Assembly: GCA_023248745.1 (NCBI GenBank)
Contig: JAHFDZ010000001.1
Span: 16,912 to 80,911 of the forward strand
Direction of reading: 5' to 3'
DNA length: 64,000 nucleotides
DNA from: Myxococcales bacterium
Lineage (GTDB): Bacteria; Myxococcota_A; Polyangia; Polyangiales; Polyangiaceae
Numbering within the stretch: position 1 is the stretch's first letter; each line of letters opens with the position of its first letter. Position numbers and translations under genes: made by a program. This document shows, piece after piece, positions 10,045-19,030 of the stretch. The notes beneath the pieces were generated by a model. That model was not told where the DNA came from, did no database searches, and was given only the letters and a program-made list of their open reading frames with translations.

Positions 10045-10724
10045 CGCGTGCCCTCCTCTAGCCAGCTCGCGAGCCACGGATCGTCCGCAGCACGGCTGGC
10101 GAATGTTGCATCAGCCCTAGCAAGTCGTCGCTTCACGGTTGCCAGCGAGCATTGAACAAGCTCGGCAATTTCTTCGAGCTTACGTTCGTCAACATAGCGA
10201 AGCGCAAAAACGATGCGCTCGTCTGGGTCGAGCGTATCCAATACGTCGTGGACCGCAGATAGCGCGCGCGAAACTTCTGGCGAAGCTTCTGTTGACTCGC
10301 GCTCGGGCATCAAATCGAAAGACAAGAAGCTTAACCATTTGCGCCTCCGTCGCTTGCGAATGTCCTCGCGCGCAACAAACACCGCGATTGCGCCTAGCCA
10401 ACCTGCAATTGATTGTCCCTCGGCGAGCCGATCGATGCGCTCCAAGCCGCGAACAAACACATCGTGAATCAGATCATCAATGTCGCTCCGCGGGCCAAGG
10501 ACGCGATAGAGCATTCTGGCGACGTAGCCGCGATAGTCGACCAAGAGCTCTCGCTGAGCCCAGCTCTTGCTTGCGCGAAGGCCATCGGCAAGTGCCCGCG
10601 ACTCTTCCTCTTCTGGAAGCGGAAATGAATCTGCAACAGATGCGGACGACACGTTGGGGCTGGAGATAGCAGCGAGCGTGAGCAATGCCACACCAAGTGG
10701 CCGCTTGCGTTCGAAACGGCTCAC
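10041..10724 (-). CDS. ECF-type RNA polymerase sigma factor
   Basis: Region 2 'DIDDLIHDVFVRGLERI' and region 4 'LDPDERIVFALRYVDERKLEEIAELVQCSLATVKRRLARA'. Start uncertain: the first ~30 aa look signal-peptide-like; GTG at 10652 is an alternative. Confidence 0.85.
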   Translation of the reverse strand: MSRFERKRPLGVALLTLAAISSPNVSSASVADSFPLPEEEESRALADGLRASKSWAQRELLVDYRGYVARMLYRVLGPRSDIDDLIHDVFVRGLERIDRLAEGQSIAGWLGAIAVFVAREDIRKRRRRKWLSFLSFDLMPERESTEASPEVSRALSAVHDVLDTLDPDERIVFALRYVDERKLEEIAELVQCSLATVKRRLARADATFASRAADDPWLASWLEEGTR

Positions 10725-10751
10725 GAACCCGCTTTCTCCCTGCAGGTAACG

Positions 10752-10928
10752 CCTAGTCCCTTGACCGGGGCGTAGTGATTGCTTCCTGAGCGAAGTTGAA
10801 GGGACTGGGGAAACTCGCGGGAGCGAGTTTCGGGGTCTTGGGGCAGCGCCCCAGGAAAAAGGCTAGTGCCTTGACCCGCTGCGGAGCAGCGAGCGCATGA
10901 ATCAATGCGCCCCGGTCAAGGCACTAGG
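10752..10928. repeat. Multi-hairpin intergenic element with near-identical ~21-nt terminal inverted repeats
   Basis: CCTAGTCCCTTGACCGGGGCG (10752-10772) vs reverse complement of 10907-10928 (one mismatch). Inner hairpins: AAACTCGC-GGGA-GCGAGTTT (10811-10830), TGGGGC-AGC-GCCCCA (10839-10853), CTAGTGCCTTGACC/GGTCAAGGCACTAG (10863-10876/10914-10927), GCTGC-GGA-GCAGC (10878-10890), GCGCAT-GAATCA-ATGCGC (10893-10910). Confidence 0.85.
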
Positions 10929-13900
10929 GCGTTGTGATCCCTGTCACCGCAATGCTTGGCAAAGGCGCGCAGAGTGGAACCGAACTCGTCGAGAAGTCCG
11001 CAAAATCGTAGCCAATCGTCGTGTCGACGCGACCCAGGTAGTTGAGTGAACCGCCGCCAGTCCCCCCATCTGCAGCCAGACTGGTTGGCTTGAACGAATC
11101 GCCAAAGTAGCCGGTCTCGCTCGTAAACGCGCCGCCGATCGTGATTGCCTGATCGCCGCTGTTGGTGAGCTTGAACTCTGACGCAACGATGTCGCCCGCC
11201 TTCGCAGTGATCGTCATCTGCGTGGGCGATACGACAACGAGAGCGCCACTTTGCGTCATGCTGACGGTCAATCCGACAGCTCCACTTGGCAAGTCGCCGT
11301 ACATGCCTAGCTTGTCGTCTGAAGTGCCGAACTGCGTGGCCCCAACCCAGACGGTGACGCTCAATGATGCACCAGCCTTCAACGTCGTCGCGGCGGTTAC
11401 GCCTTCGGGCAAGCCCTTCTGACCGAAGAGAGTTCCCTTCGAGAATTTGCCATAGAAGTTCGCGATGTCTGCACTTCCCGTATTGGTAACCGTAAAAGTC
11501 TTTTCGGACTGGCCGCCGCAATTGATCTTTCCGAACTCGATCGCGCTCACCGAAAGGGACAACACGCCTGCCACGCCCGTTCCTGAGAGGCGAAACGACG
11601 ATGGCACATCACTACATAGTACGGCGCCTGATTGAGCCGTTACCGTGACGAGAGCAGACTCGGTTCCGTTCGTTTGCGGCGTGTATGTAAACGTTGACGT
11701 CGCGCCGCTTGAACTCACGCTCGCGCTGCTGGGTCCGGTAAAGGCCCCGGTGCCGATGGCAAAGTCGAGTCCTGCAGTTGCGTTACCTGTATTGGCAAAC
11801 GCAACTGAAGAAGATGATGAGCCTGGCCACGCCGTGCTGGCGAACAGGATCGTGGAGCTGCTTGGCGTGCGCGCGAGGATGGCGCCACGCGACGTAAGCG
11901 ATAGCGCGACGTTGTGAACGGTGTCGCCCGAAATATCGGTGGTGATCGCCATTGTGCCGCCGTACGACGTTACAGCACTCACCTTTGACGGAATCGCCGG
12001 TGGCGTAACGACGAGGCTGATCGACCCGCTCGCCGCGACGGTCAAGCCGTTGGGTGAGGTGTACGAGTAGCCCGTTGGAAGCGTAACATTCGTAACTTTG
12101 AAGGACGCGGTTCCGTCATTGCGAACGGTCACTGTTTGCGTTGCGGCTTGCGTACCGCAATTTGCAAAGCCACCGCTATCGCCAAAAGTCACCTGTGCAG
12201 GCGACACACTTGCAACGCCCTTGGTTCCCGTTCCAGTGAATGCAACGGGTGTTGGCAGAGCCGCGCACAGCACACCGGTTGTCGTCGGTGAGATCGCAAG
12301 AGTACCGGTGCGTGTCGTCGTATCTGTTGGGCGGAACACGCTTGTGATCGACGCGCTTGTCTGCCCTGCAATCGATGCGGTGCTCGGCGAGAGACTCACG
12401 GTTGCGTGGCTCGAGACGAGCACCACATTCGCCGAAAGATTGCCGTCGTTGACAACGCTAAACGATGCACTCGATGTGCTGCCAACTGGCACTTGCCCGA
12501 ACGACACTTGAGTCGTGGGCAAGAAACGGAGAATCGCTCCCTGTGCACCCTGCGAAAGCCCGATTGAGTGAGACGCATCGCCTGGCACGTTCGTCCCTAT
12601 CGCAAGCGTGTCGCCATAGTTGCCGGGCACGGGCGAATTCGACGGGATTGCGTTCGGCGTGATCACGAGGGTATCGCTGCCACCCGCCGCGACAGTGCCA
12701 CTCGTTTTGCTCAAGTTGAATGGCGAGGAAGCACCGCGGGCGAGCGTCGCAGACCAGGTGTAGCTCGCGTTGCCTGGATTCTGGAGCGTCAAGGTGCGTG
12801 CGGTCGCAGTGCTGCCGCAATTAGTTGCGCCAAAGTCGAAACTCTGCGCGGAGAGCGACACTTGTCCGCTCGTTCCTGTTCCGGAAAGAGCCACATCAGC
12901 TGGCATCGGCGCGCATAGCGCAACAGAGCCTGCAGCGATTTTGAGCGAGCCCGTCGCAGCACCCGCCGAGGCTGGGCTAAACGATGCGCTTGCACTCACA
13001 GAATCGCCCGCCGCAATCGTCAATGAACCTGACGGGCTCACTGAGAAGCCAGTGCCCGATGCGGTCACGGTGAGCGGCGCGGAAACGTTGCCCGCGTTTG
13101 CGATCGCAACAACGGCACTTTGCGATGTGCTCACGGGCACCGAGCTAAACGCCACCGTGGAGCGGCTAACCGTTACGATCGCGCCTCGTGCAGTTTGCGA
13201 CAGCGCAATAGAGTGCGGGGAATCGCCGACGGCGTTGGTCTTCACGACGATGCCGCCCGCGTAATAGTTCGCCGTAACGGGCGACTCCGAAGGAACGGCC
13301 TTCGGTGTGACGGTCAAGGCAGCTGACGATCCAGGTGCAACCGTGCCGGCAAGCGGCGCCACCGTGTAGTACTTGGCGCCAGCCGCATCGAGCGTCGCGT
13401 CGTATGTGAAGGGACCGTTACCGGTGTTGGAAACCGTGATCTTCTTCGTGCTGCCTTGCGAACCGCAATCGACCTTGCCGAAGTCGAGCGACGCTGGCGT
13501 AACGCCCACAACGCCATTCGTACCTTGACCCGTAAGGGCAACTTGCTTGACTGATGTTCCGCACAGGACGCCCGTCGTCGTGATCAGCGACTGGGATGAA
13601 CTTGGAACCGTTGTTGATGGCTTGAAGCGCGCAAGCAACCCCGCAGCGGTCGCGCCCGGCTTCAGCTCAACCGCAGTCGGAGATCCTGTCCAAGCGATCG
13701 AAAACTGCTTGTCGGCAGGATCACCAAATGTAACCGACACAGCCTTATTTCCGTTGTTCGTGAGCGCGAGCGGCACGTCGGGTGCCTGAGCGCCGACAGG
13801 ATAGCTACCGAAGTCCGCCGACGCGGGAACCAGCGCAAGCTCGGCGCCTGAAGGCGTGAGCGTCACAGGAATCGCCACGCGTTGGTTGTTCTGGTCGTTC

Positions 13901-14334
13901 GTTACAACGTTGAGCGCTGTTTGCACGAGCGCTCCGGCTTTCGCGTTGGCTGCAACGGCGCTCGGCTTGATTGTCAGCTCAACCGTCTCACCAGGTCCGA
14001 GCGAGCCGCTCGTCTTGTCGCTGAGAGAGAACTGTTCTTTCGAGTCAAGCGAGACGTCCCAAGAGAGCGGTTCGGCGCCTGCGTTTCGCAATGTGAGCGC
14101 TTTGCCTTCCGCAGCGGCTCCGCAGTCGACCTCGCCAAAATCGAGCGCCTTCGTGGAGAGCTCGAGCCGAGGTGGCCCCGAAGGCGCCGCATCACTCACG
14201 CCGCCACCACCGTCATTTTCGGCGGGTTGATTCGGCAACGTCGCGTCTGAAAACAGCTGCGAGTAGTCAGACGAACCGAAGCAACCAACTCCCGTAAGCG
14301 ACAAGGCAACAGCGAGCGCGGCGGTTTTTCTCAT
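10924..14334 (-). CDS. Choice-of-anchor D / ASH (ASPM-SPD2-Hydin) repeat lipoprotein
   Basis: 1136 aa; lipobox 'LTGVGC'; repeated 'LDFGKVDCG...TVSNTGN' / 'VLCAALPTPVAFTGTGTKG' Ig-like units. Confidence 0.85.
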   Translation of the reverse strand: MRKTAALAVALSLTGVGCFGSSDYSQLFSDATLPNQPAENDGGGGVSDAAPSGPPRLELSTKALDFGEVDCGAAAEGKALTLRNAGAEPLSWDVSLDSKEQFSLSDKTSGSLGPGETVELTIKPSAVAANAKAGALVQTALNVVTNDQNNQRVAIPVTLTPSGAELALVPASADFGSYPVGAQAPDVPLALTNNGNKAVSVTFGDPADKQFSIAWTGSPTAVELKPGATAAGLLARFKPSTTVPSSSQSLITTTGVLCGTSVKQVALTGQGTNGVVGVTPASLDFGKVDCGSQGSTKKITVSNTGNGPFTYDATLDAAGAKYYTVAPLAGTVAPGSSAALTVTPKAVPSESPVTANYYAGGIVVKTNAVGDSPHSIALSQTARGAIVTVSRSTVAFSSVPVSTSQSAVVAIANAGNVSAPLTVTASGTGFSVSPSGSLTIAAGDSVSASASFSPASAGAATGSLKIAAGSVALCAPMPADVALSGTGTSGQVSLSAQSFDFGATNCGSTATARTLTLQNPGNASYTWSATLARGASSPFNLSKTSGTVAAGGSDTLVITPNAIPSNSPVPGNYGDTLAIGTNVPGDASHSIGLSQGAQGAILRFLPTTQVSFGQVPVGSTSSASFSVVNDGNLSANVVLVSSHATVSLSPSTASIAGQTSASITSVFRPTDTTTRTGTLAISPTTTGVLCAALPTPVAFTGTGTKGVASVSPAQVTFGDSGGFANCGTQAATQTVTVRNDGTASFKVTNVTLPTGYSYTSPNGLTVAASGSISLVVTPPAIPSKVSAVTSYGGTMAITTDISGDTVHNVALSLTSRGAILARTPSSSTILFASTAWPGSSSSSVAFANTGNATAGLDFAIGTGAFTGPSSASVSSSGATSTFTYTPQTNGTESALVTVTAQSGAVLCSDVPSSFRLSGTGVAGVLSLSVSAIEFGKINCGGQSEKTFTVTNTGSADIANFYGKFSKGTLFGQKGLPEGVTAATTLKAGASLSVTVWVGATQFGTSDDKLGMYGDLPSGAVGLTVSMTQSGALVVVSPTQMTITAKAGDIVASEFKLTNSGDQAITIGGAFTSETGYFGDSFKPTSLAADGGTGGGSLNYLGRVDTTIGYDFADFSTSSVPLCAPLPSIAVTGITTP

Positions 14335-14406
14335 GCAATTCTCCCGGCCACGGACTTAGCACGCGCCTTCAAAGCGGCAATCGCCTGTTCGAGCGACAGA
14401 TCCGCT

Positions 14407-15813
14407 TCAGCTAGGCTTTTTTGCCAGCGCTTCCGCGAACTTGGTGTCGTACCTGCCCATACCAAACTCATTTGAACCAAGCACGCGCCGCAGGAACGAA
14501 AGGTTCGTGACACAAGGTTCGATGCGCGTCCCGGCAAGTGCACGATCGAGCGCTTGGATCGCCGCTGCGCGATCGGCTGCCCACACCGCAACCTTTGCGA
14601 CCATTGGATCGTAGAACGGCGTCACCTTGCTGCCCGCAACGACGCCGGACTCGACGCGCAAGTGGTCGGATTGAGCGTCGCCGAAACCATTTGCCCATTC
14701 GAGCGTATCGATAGCCCCTGGTTTTGGAATGAAGCCCTTGCTTGGATCTTCGGCGTAAACCCTCGCCTCGATCGCGTGCCCCTTCGGCGAGAGCTTCGAC
14801 CAATCGGGAAGCCGCTCTCCTGCGGCGACACGCAGCTGCCACTCCACGAGATCGAGACCCGTAACCATTTCTGTAACTGGATGCTCGACTTGCAGGCGCG
14901 CGTTCACTTCGAGGAAGTAGAGATTGCCCTCTGCGTCGGCAATGAACTCGCACGTGCCCGCTCCAATGTAACCAACACTGGTTACAATACGAAGCGCCGA
15001 GTCAAAGAGAGCGCGACGACGAACCGCTCCTGCTTCGCCCACAAAGAAGTGCGCAGGCGATGGCGACTCCTCAATGATTTTCTGATGACGACGCTGCACG
15101 CTGCACTCTCGCTCACCCAGCGCGAATGCTTGGCCATGCTTGTCGCAGAAGACTTGCACCTCAATGTGCCGAGGTTCGCTGGCGTAGCGCTCGATGTAGA
15201 TTCGAGCGTCCGCAAATGCAGCCTTTCCGCGATCGCTGCAGCTTCGAAGCGCACGCTCGAGTCCGCTTTCGTCGGCAACGACTTGCATCCCGATTCCACC
15301 ACCGCCGCCAACCGCTTTGATCACCACAGGATATCCAATGGTTGCAACCGTCGCTTTGACGGCCTCGATAGCCTCTGGCGTATCGATGGCGACTGGCGAG
15401 TCAGTTCCGGGCACAGGGCTGACGCCCGCTGCGAGTGCTACGTGCCGCGCTTTCATTTTGTCGCCAAACGCGTCGAGCACGTCGGGAGTCGGACCGACGA
15501 ACGTTGCACCGGCTTCGGCTACAGCACGCGCAAAGCCTGATTTTTCGCTCAAAAATCCGTATCCGGGATGGACCGCAGTTGCGCCGCTCTTCTTGAGAAC
15601 GTCAATGAGGTTGTCGATAACGAGATAGGAGTCTTTCGGCGAAGGTGGGCCAATGAGAAACGCTTCGTCAGCTTCCTTGACGTGTGGTGCGTGCACGTCG
15701 GCTTCGGAGTAAACCGCAACGGTTGCGATGCCGAGCTTCTTGCACGTACGGATCACACGTCGCGCGATCTCGCCGCGGTTTGCAATGAGGACCTTGGAAA
15801 AGAGAGCAGCCAT
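14407..15813 (-). CDS. accC: Biotin carboxylase (acetyl-/acyl-CoA carboxylase subunit)
   Basis: 'KVLIANRGEIARRVIRTCKKLGI', 'HPGYGFLSE', 'EVQVFCDKHGQAFALGERECSVQRRHQKIIEESPSP', 'EVNARLQVEHPVTEMVTGLDLVEWQL'. Confidence 0.93.
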   Translation of the reverse strand: MAALFSKVLIANRGEIARRVIRTCKKLGIATVAVYSEADVHAPHVKEADEAFLIGPPSPKDSYLVIDNLIDVLKKSGATAVHPGYGFLSEKSGFARAVAEAGATFVGPTPDVLDAFGDKMKARHVALAAGVSPVPGTDSPVAIDTPEAIEAVKATVATIGYPVVIKAVGGGGGIGMQVVADESGLERALRSCSDRGKAAFADARIYIERYASEPRHIEVQVFCDKHGQAFALGERECSVQRRHQKIIEESPSPAHFFVGEAGAVRRRALFDSALRIVTSVGYIGAGTCEFIADAEGNLYFLEVNARLQVEHPVTEMVTGLDLVEWQLRVAAGERLPDWSKLSPKGHAIEARVYAEDPSKGFIPKPGAIDTLEWANGFGDAQSDHLRVESGVVAGSKVTPFYDPMVAKVAVWAADRAAAIQALDRALAGTRIEPCVTNLSFLRRVLGSNEFGMGRYDTKFAEALAKKPS

Positions 15814-15862
15814 GGCGATGTTTTCACCACGGCGGCAGCCGCAGTCAATCGCTCAAAGATTC

Positions 15863-17023
15863 TTACCGAGGGCGATCGGTGTAGGTCTTTGTCTCGCCTG
15901 CAATCCACTGGAAATTGTCGAGCAATACACTCGAATCGAACGACGCGTCGCCAGTGTCCCAAATCATGAAGTCGAGCGTGATTTCTTCGCCCGGCTCGAT
16001 GGGTGCCTGTGTTTCGAGCCAGCCTGTTGCGCCACCGCCCGTGTCTTCCTTTGTGGTGCCCGAATAGCAGTGGACACCAGGGCAGTAGAATCCAGTTCCC
16101 CAAAGCTCACCGTCGCCACCTGCGCATGTGGAACGACCACACGTCGTCGTGCCGCCTTGGCAACGATCGAAGAAGCCATTGTTGACGCTGACGGGTCGCT
16201 GTTGGGGATCGAACGAGATGTTCTCCGCAACGCCGTTGTTGAATGCCTTCGAGGTCAACATCGCGAGGAAGCCGTCGTTGTAGTTCGTGCAAACGTACTC
16301 GGGCCACTCGCCAGACATGAAGTTGAAATTGAACGACAGCCCCTTCGCGTTGCCTGGGGCGCGCAGTTTCATGCGAATCACGATGACGTCATAGACATCG
16401 GTGTCTGCGTCACAACCTGCGATGGACTTTGGGTAACCCGACGGCACGGAACCGCCCATGTACGATCCCATGGTCGCGCCGCTGCGAAAGCACGCGTACT
16501 TATCGTACGTGCCGTTCTTGTTGTTGTACTCGCGCGCCCAGCCAGAGCTCAGCACGCCCAGGCTGCCACCCTCGCGCGGCGTGAGCACACTGCCAAACTT
16601 GGGCATGATTCCATGCTGGCCGTCATTGGGCTTGCCGGTGGTGTTGTAGCCGTCGAGGAACGTCGCCGAAATTAGGCCCCATCCACCGTCGCTCGCCGAA
16701 CGGCAAATACCCAGCGCGCTGGCGAATCCTTCGGCGTTTCCGTCCAGAGCGAGACCGCTGTCGCAAACAACAGCGTTGTCGACCTGACCATCGCCGTCGT
16801 CGTCGCAGTTGTTTCCGGGGATGTCGTAATTGAGCTTCGACGGCGTGCAGACGGCTTCACCGCCATCGCCGGTCGGTGGCAAGGGCGGCCCGGTATCGGG
16901 TCTGTCTCCGCCACCAGACCCACCATCAGCGGGTAAATTCGTAAAACCTTCTCGAACTTTTGCGGTCGAACACGCGAGCAAAAAACAAGCGGCGACGCCT
17001 ACTGCCCTCAAACCCATGGCCAC
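15863..17023 (-). CDS. Choice-of-anchor L domain lipoprotein
   Basis: Lipobox 'ACFLLACS', 'NNCDDDGDGQVDN', 'MKLRAPGNAKGLSFNFNFMSGEWPEYVCTNYNDGFLAML'. Confidence 0.75.
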   Translation of the reverse strand: MAMGLRAVGVAACFLLACSTAKVREGFTNLPADGGSGGGDRPDTGPPLPPTGDGGEAVCTPSKLNYDIPGNNCDDDGDGQVDNAVVCDSGLALDGNAEGFASALGICRSASDGGWGLISATFLDGYNTTGKPNDGQHGIMPKFGSVLTPREGGSLGVLSSGWAREYNNKNGTYDKYACFRSGATMGSYMGGSVPSGYPKSIAGCDADTDVYDVIVIRMKLRAPGNAKGLSFNFNFMSGEWPEYVCTNYNDGFLAMLTSKAFNNGVAENISFDPQQRPVSVNNGFFDRCQGGTTTCGRSTCAGGDGELWGTGFYCPGVHCYSGTTKEDTGGGATGWLETQAPIEPGEEITLDFMIWDTGDASFDSSVLLDNFQWIAGETKTYTDRPR

Positions 17024-17113
17024 GCAGTTTGCACGGGTGTGCCAGAAGGTAAAGCTCGAGCGGAAAACTTGAAGGTAGTTGAGACGCGATGTCGCAGAGT
17101 GCCCCCTGAGTCC

Positions 17114-19030
17114 TTACACGTCGAGGTCTTCCGCTTGAGCTCGGCCTGCGCGATCCATGATGAAGCGAAACCGCGGCGAAGGATCTTTGCCCATCAGTTC
17201 GTTCACGATGCGATCGGTCTCGAGTTCTTCTCCAATTGTAACGCGAAGTGCACGACGCTTGCGTGGATCGAGGGTCGTACTCTTGAGCTCTTCAGCGCTC
17301 ATCTCGCCAAGCCCCTTGAACCGACTGACCTCTGGGCGAACGTTCTTTGGTAACGCCGCGAGTACTTTTTCTTTCTCAACGTCGTCGAGCGCCCAATGCG
17401 TTTCTTTGCCGGCGTCAATGCGGAACAGCGGCGGCATTGCCAAGTAGATATGGCCGTTGCGAATGAGCCCCGGCAAGTGGCGATAGAAGAACGTCAGAAG
17501 CAACGTGGAGATGTGGTAGCCGTCGCTGTCCGCATCCATCAGCAAAAAGATGCGGCCATATCGTAACTTCGCAAGATCGAAATCATTGCCAACACCGCAA
17601 CCGAGCGCAGACACGATGTCTTGAAGCTCCTTGTTCCCGGTGATCGCTTGCATGTTCGCGCGCTCGGCGTTCAGCACCTTTCCACGAAGCGGCAAGATGG
17701 CCTGCGTTCGGCGATCGCGCCCCTGCTTCGCGTTGCCTCCAGCGCTATCGCCCTCGACCAAAAAGAGTTCACTCGTCACCGGATCGGTGCTCGAACAGTC
17801 TGCGAGTTTACCTGGCAGATTGAGTCGGTGACTCACCGCCCCTTTTCGTTTCACCTCACTGATCGCCGCACGGCTCGCCTCACGCGCGCGCGCCGAAAGC
17901 ACGATGCGCGCAATGATGCCCTCGGACGTGCGCTTGTTGTCGTGCAACCATTGCTCAAGGGCGGTGCGAACGGCCGTTTCGACGTGACCTTGCACTTCAG
18001 GGTTGTTCAGGCGGTCCTTCGTTTGCCCCTGAAATTGCGGCTCGGCAACGTAGGCGCTGAGGACCGCGCACATTCCTTCGCGAATGTCTTCGGCCGTAAG
18101 GGTGACGCCCTTGGGTGTTAGCTCGTGCGTCGTCATGTAGTTGCGCACAGCCTTGGCGACGGCTTGCTTCAAACCCGCTTCGTGCGTGCCGCCAGATGGG
18201 GTCGGAATTCCGTTGGCGTAGCTCTTGACGAACTCATCGGTGGACTCGGTCCACTGCAGCGCGAGTTCCATGCGCACAGGCTCTTCGCGCTCGATTGAAA
18301 ACGCCTGCGGATGCACGGCCGCCTTGGCGCGCTCGCCAAGAATCTTCTGCAAGTATTCGACGATGCCACCTGGATGCTCGAGATGGACCCACACGGCAGT
18401 CGGCGACTCGCGAAACGAAATTTTGAGGCCCTTGTGCAGGTACGACTTTGCCTCGAGCCGTTCGAGAATCGTCTGTGCGTTGAAGCTCTCTTTGCTTCCG
18501 AAAATTTGGCTGTCAGGTCGAAAGTGGATCGTTGTGCCGTGCGTTCTTGCAGGCCCCACTTTGACGAGCTTACTGACCGCTGCACCCCGCTCGTACGATT
18601 GTCTATATTCTTGACCACCTCGCCGAACCGTCGCGGTGAGGTGTTCGGAAAGCGCATTGACGACTGACGAACCAACGCCGTGCAAGCCGCCCGATACTTG
18701 GTAGTTCTTGCCGCCGAACTTTCCGCCGGCGTGCAACGTGCACAAAATGAGCTCAAGCGCAGACCGCTTGTACTTCGGGTGCATATCGACCGGGATGCCG
18801 CGACCATCATCGCCAACCGTTGCGCCTTTCTTGTCAGCGTCGAGCGTCACTTCAATGCGTTTGGCATGACCATTGATCGCTTCGTCAACCGAGTTATCGA
18901 CGATCTCCCACAGCAAATGATGGAAGCCTCGCGCGTCGGTTCCACCGATGTACATCGCCGGCCGCTTGCGCACGGGATCGAGACCTTCGAGGACCTCGAT
19001 GTCTTTGGCGGTGTAGGTCGAGTTGCTCAT
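17114..19030 (-). CDS. parE: DNA topoisomerase IV subunit B (type IIA topoisomerase B subunit)
   Basis: 638 aa; '[30 protein letters not shown]', '[35 protein letters not shown]', '[23 protein letters not shown]'; overlaps the A-subunit gene. Confidence 0.85.
   Translation of the reverse strand: MSNSTYTAKDIEVLEGLDPVRKRPAMYIGGTDARGFHHLLWEIVDNSVDEAINGHAKRIEVTLDADKKGATVGDDGRGIPVDMHPKYKRSALELILCTLHAGGKFGGKNYQVSGGLHGVGSSVVNALSEHLTATVRRGGQEYRQSYERGAAVSKLVKVGPARTHGTTIHFRPDSQIFGSKESFNAQTILERLEAKSYLHKGLKISFRESPTAVWVHLEHPGGIVEYLQKILGERAKAAVHPQAFSIEREEPVRMELALQWTESTDEFVKSYANGIPTPSGGTHEAGLKQAVAKAVRNYMTTHELTPKGVTLTAEDIREGMCAVLSAYVAEPQFQGQTKDRLNNPEVQGHVETAVRTALEQWLHDNKRTSEGIIARIVLSARAREASRAAISEVKRKGAVSHRLNLPGKLADCSSTDPVTSELFLVEGDSAGGNAKQGRDRRTQAILPLRGKVLNAERANMQAITGNKELQDIVSALGCGVGNDFDLAKLRYGRIFLLMDADSDGYHISTLLLTFFYRHLPGLIRNGHIYLAMPPLFRIDAGKETHWALDDVEKEKVLAALPKNVRPEVSRFKGLGEMSAEELKSTTLDPRKRRALRVTIGEELETDRIVNELMGKDPSPRFRFIMDRAGRAQAEDLDV

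Noticed and set aside
14416-14424. A AAA AAG heptamer at the accC end as programmed -1 frameshifting
   Set aside because: The -1 frame reaches a TAG one codon later (GCC TAG), so -1 shifting gives no useful product. Only the frame equivalent to loss of one A is open.
14554-15540. 328-aa plus ORF antisense to accC
   Set aside because: Shadow of the conserved biotin carboxylase; no domain signature.
15728-16675. 315-aa plus ORF antisense to the choice-of-anchor L gene
   Set aside because: Overlaps two supported minus-strand genes; composition is Arg/Ala/Val-rich with no motif.
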